Assembly: GCF_963664075.1 (NCBI RefSeq)
Contig: NZ_OY760916.1
Span: 4,250,710-4,314,709, forward strand
DNA from: an uncultured Desulfobulbus sp.
GTDB taxonomy: Bacteria; Desulfobacterota; Desulfobulbia; Desulfobulbales; Desulfobulbaceae
Length of the DNA stretch: 64,000 nucleotides
Reading direction: 5' to 3'
This document shows positions 63,189-64,000 of this stretch, one piece after another (the first letter of the stretch is position 1; every line of letters starts with the position of its first letter). A program made the position numbers and the translations under genes. Below the pieces are notes generated by a model, which did not search any database, had not been told where the DNA came from, and was given only the letters and a program-made list of their open reading frames with translations.

Positions 63189-64000
63189 AAAACAGCCCGG
63201 GCTGACAGCCCAACTGAAAGATAAACTCATTCAACAGGCGCTTGAGAAAAAACTCAAGCGTGCTGAAAAGAGCGATATCGTCGCCTCTCCCACGAGGCGA
63301 TCCGGTGCTGCTCTGGAAAATATTTCGGAACAGTTCTGTTCATTCAGTCTCCATCCTGGTTATCAACAGATCCGCATTATTAATGGCGGAGCTGAGCGTA
63401 TGGGCATTGAAAATCCCTTTTTTCGCCCCCATGGGGGGGCGGCTGGGGCAACTACGATTATTAAAGGCAAACAGTACCTCAACTACGCCAGTTATAATTA
63501 TCTGGACTGTTCCGGGGATCCGCAGGTTAACAGGGCGGCCAAAGAGGCGATTGACCTGTATGGTACCTCTGTGTCTGCCAGCCGTCTTGTCTCCGGTGAA
63601 CGACCTGTGCACCGCCAGCTGGAGAAAGCACTGGCTCAATTTTACGAGGTGGATGAGGCCATTGTTCTGGTCAGCGGCCATGCAACCAATGTCACCACCA
63701 TTGGCTATCTTTTCGGGCCACGAGATCTGGTCCTCCATGATGATCTGATTCATAACTCCATCCTCCAGGGGATCAGTCTTTCAGGCGCGCGGAGACTGCC
63801 TTTTGCCCATAACGATTGGGAGGCCCTGGAGACGATTCTCGCCGAGCAGCGGCACCATTTTGAGCGCGTCTTGATAGTGGTGGAGGGGTTGTACAGTATG
63901 GATGGGGATTACCCCGAGCTCCCCCGCTACATCGAGTTGAAGAAGAAATATAAAGCTTTTCTTATGGTGGATGAGGCGCATTCACTGGGAGTTATGGGAA
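63178..64000 (+). CDS. Alpha-oxoamine synthase (PLP-dependent, 5' part only)
   Basis: 274 codons to the window edge, with no stop. The ATG overlaps the PKS stop region (ATGTCGAATAG), giving translational coupling. A unique N-terminal extension of about 90 residues precedes the fold: YLNYASYNYLDCSGDPQVNR, GTSVSASRLVSGERPVHRQL, ALAQFYEVDEAIVLVSGHA and VVEGLYSMDGDYPELPRY, then MVDEAHSLGVMG with the PLP-pyridine Asp. These are the marks of the KBL/BioF/SPT alpha-oxoamine synthases. The catalytic lysine lies beyond the edge. It should condense an amino acid with the acyl-ACP of the PKS with loss of CO2, releasing a 2-amino ketone. The amino acid cannot be predicted. A BioF role is less likely given the coupling. 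Confidence 0.88.
   Translation, partial: MSNRKQPGLTAQLKDKLIQQALEKKLKRAEKSDIVASPTRRSGAALENISEQFCSFSLHPGYQQIRIINGGAERMGIENPFFRPHGGAAGATTIIKGKQYLNYASYNYLDCSGDPQVNRAAKEAIDLYGTSVSASRLVSGERPVHRQLEKALAQFYEVDEAIVLVSGHATNVTTIGYLFGPRDLVLHDDLIHNSILQGISLSGARRLPFAHNDWEALETILAEQRHHFERVLIVVEGLYSMDGDYPELPRYIELKKKYKAFLMVDEAHSLGVMG

Noticed and set aside
1-64000. tRNA, rRNA, CRISPR array, integrase or intact insertion sequence
   Set aside because: None recognised by eye on either strand; intergenic gaps were inspected but a covariance-model search was not possible.

Overview
The window is chromosomal DNA of a Gram-negative, flagellated, type IV-piliated bacterium. Gene content (TauE-type sulfite exporter beside two-component systems, split PilQ, GTP-type PEP carboxykinase, long trifunctional-fold PutA, flagellin carrying a protease insert) suggests a sulfur-cycling Desulfobacterota, perhaps Desulfobulbales. 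That placement is an inference from gene content, not from a marker gene. No rRNA, tRNA, CRISPR array or intact insertion sequence was recognised. Both ends cut through genes.

Left part (1-16.8 kb, all +): the distal half of an extracellular contractile injection system (eCIS, phage-tail-like). In order it holds a LysM/gpX-type tail protein (3' end only), a gpD-like hub, a gpV-like spike, a gp25-like baseplate protein, two baseplate-J-type proteins, a gpI-like tail protein and a DUF6519 fibre-like protein with a beta-helix. Two cargo candidates with the eCIS-associated DUF4157 domain follow: a snapalysin-like metalloprotease, and a 1376-residue protein ending in a DNA/RNA non-specific nuclease and a helix-hairpin-helix. 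Sheath, tube and ATPase genes must lie upstream of the window.

Middle (16.8-34.5 kb): housekeeping genes radA (-), an acyl-CoA thioesterase, pyk, pckG, and a convergent transketolase separated from pckG by a bidirectional terminator; then a DUF7352-like small protein and purU (-). A visibly A+T-richer type IV pilus operon follows: pilM-pilN-pilO-pilP, an AMIN/STN/TPR protein, an MshL-like lipoprotein secretin and a further lipoprotein. It closes with a strong terminator.

34.5-50.5 kb: an EamA transporter, PutA, a TauE/SafE permease with a membrane partner, and a signalling island. The island has an HTH protein, a dCache histidine kinase, two stand-alone receivers, a pyruvate-phosphate-dikinase-like protein without a PEP-binding barrel, and a divergent PAS histidine kinase/NtrC-type pair. 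A well-spaced sigma54 promoter lies in front of the dikinase-like gene, so the NtrC-type regulator is its probable activator.

50.5-64 kb: a flagellin with an internal HExxH...EGxAE protease domain (flagellinolysin type), whose leader carries two GGA-loop hairpins of CsrA-site form; a YfbK-like vWA lipoprotein; a small alpha/beta hydrolase; and a 2542-residue fully reducing type I polyketide synthase (KS-AT-DH-pseudoMT-ER-KR-ACP). The PKS is translationally coupled to an alpha-oxoamine synthase, which runs off the end. This last pair resembles the fumonisin/sphingoid-type logic, in which a PLP enzyme releases the polyketide by condensation with an amino acid, and is the best candidate for an undescribed lipid or natural-product pathway here.
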